Source of the DNA: Bacteroidia bacterium
Lineage (GTDB): Bacteria; Bacteroidota; Bacteroidia; JADZBD01
DNA length: 64,000 bases
Direction of reading: 5' to 3'
NCBI GenBank assembly: GCA_020852255.1
Contig: JADZBD010000001.1
Location: forward strand, 62,001-126,000
Part shown: positions 63,491 to 64,000 of the stretch, in pieces
Numbering within the stretch: position 1 is the first letter of the stretch
How the letters are laid out: the number at the start of each line of letters is the position of its first letter
Notes under the pieces: generated by a model
The model's input: the letters and a program-made list of their open reading frames with translations, nothing else
Told to the model about the DNA's origin: nothing
Database searches by the model: none
Program-made: the position numbers and the translations under genes

Positions 63491-64000
63491 ATGAACACCA
63501 CCCGGTTACTGCTTAAGGCCCTTGATGCTGAGTTTCTTAGCACGGAAGAAGGACTGTACCTGTTCGAGCATGCAGATACTGCTGAACTGATGTATGCGGG
63601 GAATGAACTGAGAAAAAAACTTAAGCCCGAAGGATTTGTGACCTGGCAGATTGACCGGAACGTAAATACCACAAATGTATGTGTGGCCAACTGCAAGTTT
63701 TGCAATTTTTACCGTATACCTGGGCATCCGGAAGCATACATTACGGATATCCCAACCTATGTAAAAAAGATCGAAGAAACCTTCCGATACGGTGGTGATC
63801 AGCTTTTACTGCAGGGTGGACATCATCCGGAACTGGGTCTTAGCTTTTACACCGGTCTTTTCCGGGAACTTAAAAAACGTTTTCCCAGGTTAAGACTGCA
63901 TGCGCTGGGGCCCCCCGAGGTAGCACATATCTGCAAGCTGGAAAAAATGTCGCATACCGACGTGTTGAAAGCCCTGAAGGAAGCCGGTCTTGATTCCCTT
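63491..64000 (+). CDS. mqnC: Cyclic dehypoxanthinyl futalosine synthase, partial (3' end outside window)
   Basis: 170 codons are open to the right edge. The radical SAM cluster motif is CxxxCxxC at Cys64, Cys68 and Cys71 (TNVCVANCKFCNFYR). LLLQGGHHPELGLSFYTGLF, LHALGPPEVAHI and LKALKEAGLDSL follow in the order typical of MqnC rather than MqnE. It closes the futalosine ring system in the futalosine route to menaquinone. As a radical SAM enzyme it releases 5'-deoxyadenosine, which connects it loosely to the deoxypentose salvage genes at 41-44 kb. Confidence 0.93.
   Translation, partial: MNTTRLLLKALDAEFLSTEEGLYLFEHADTAELMYAGNELRKKLKPEGFVTWQIDRNVNTTNVCVANCKFCNFYRIPGHPEAYITDIPTYVKKIEETFRYGGDQLLLQGGHHPELGLSFYTGLFRELKKRFPRLRLHALGPPEVAHICKLEKMSHTDVLKALKEAGLDSL

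Overview
The window is chromosomal DNA of a member of the Bacteroidota. The lineage is shown by type IX secretion system (T9SS) cargo domains of both type A and type B, a PorP/SprF outer-membrane protein, the recurrent promoter box TAnnTTTG, GTG/ATG starts without clear Shine-Dalgarno sites, an IspG of the long inserted type and a futalosine-pathway MqnC. The genus cannot be told from this sequence. Gene density is high and there is no insertion sequence, phage, CRISPR array or sign of recent transfer, so this reads as ordinary core chromosome with accessory islands.

Layout. 1-6.4 kb (minus): an operon of a giant PKD-domain T9SS type B cargo, a PorP/SprF protein and a PorE-like TPR/propeller/OmpA protein that runs off the left edge. 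6.6-11.5 kb: a TMTC-like glycosyltransferase/TPR protein, then an ECF sigma factor with a membrane partner and a secreted protein. 11.6-19.8 kb: DNA primase, two T9SS type A cargo proteins with their own terminators, an MsbA-like exporter, and an rbfA-led group with two conserved small genes. 19.9-32.4 kb: a fused Dpp/Opp-type ATPase, then a run of GT-C membrane glycosyltransferases with a DPM1-like GT2, continuous with scoAB CoA transferase. 32.4-37.6 kb: PBP1A, a methyltransferase and Dxs. 37.6-44.3 kb: a methionine-type aminotransferase, an omega-amidase and a phosphoesterase on the plus strand face a minus-strand mtnA plus aldolase/dehydrogenase fusion and a CAU tRNA. 44.4-54.5 kb: methylmalonyl-CoA epimerase, a peptide-binding lipoprotein, a membrane J-protein, BipA, dipeptide epimerase, a 30-residue histone H1-like protein, a sodium symporter and a cupin. 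54.6-64 kb: a 38-residue small protein, IspG, a His-rich membrane protein, a MORN-repeat secreted protein, a CAP protein, PdxA, M17 aminopeptidase and the start of mqnC.

How the genes work together. Dxs and IspG belong to the MEP isoprenoid pathway; PdxA shares the Dxs product for vitamin B6; MqnC makes menaquinone. MtnA with the class II aldolase/SDR fusion looks like a compact two-gene route that splits 5-methylthioribose or 5-deoxyribose phosphate into DHAP plus an aldehyde and then converts the aldehyde. An MtnE/YbdL-like transaminase and an omega-amidase sit 1.7 kb away. The GT-C/GT2 cluster could build a cell-envelope glycan from polyprenyl-phosphate sugars.

The least expected signal is regulatory. 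In five genes a TAnnTTTG-like -7 box ends exactly 4 nt before the start codon, and in two more 3 or 5 nt before it. These genes would be transcribed as leaderless mRNAs.
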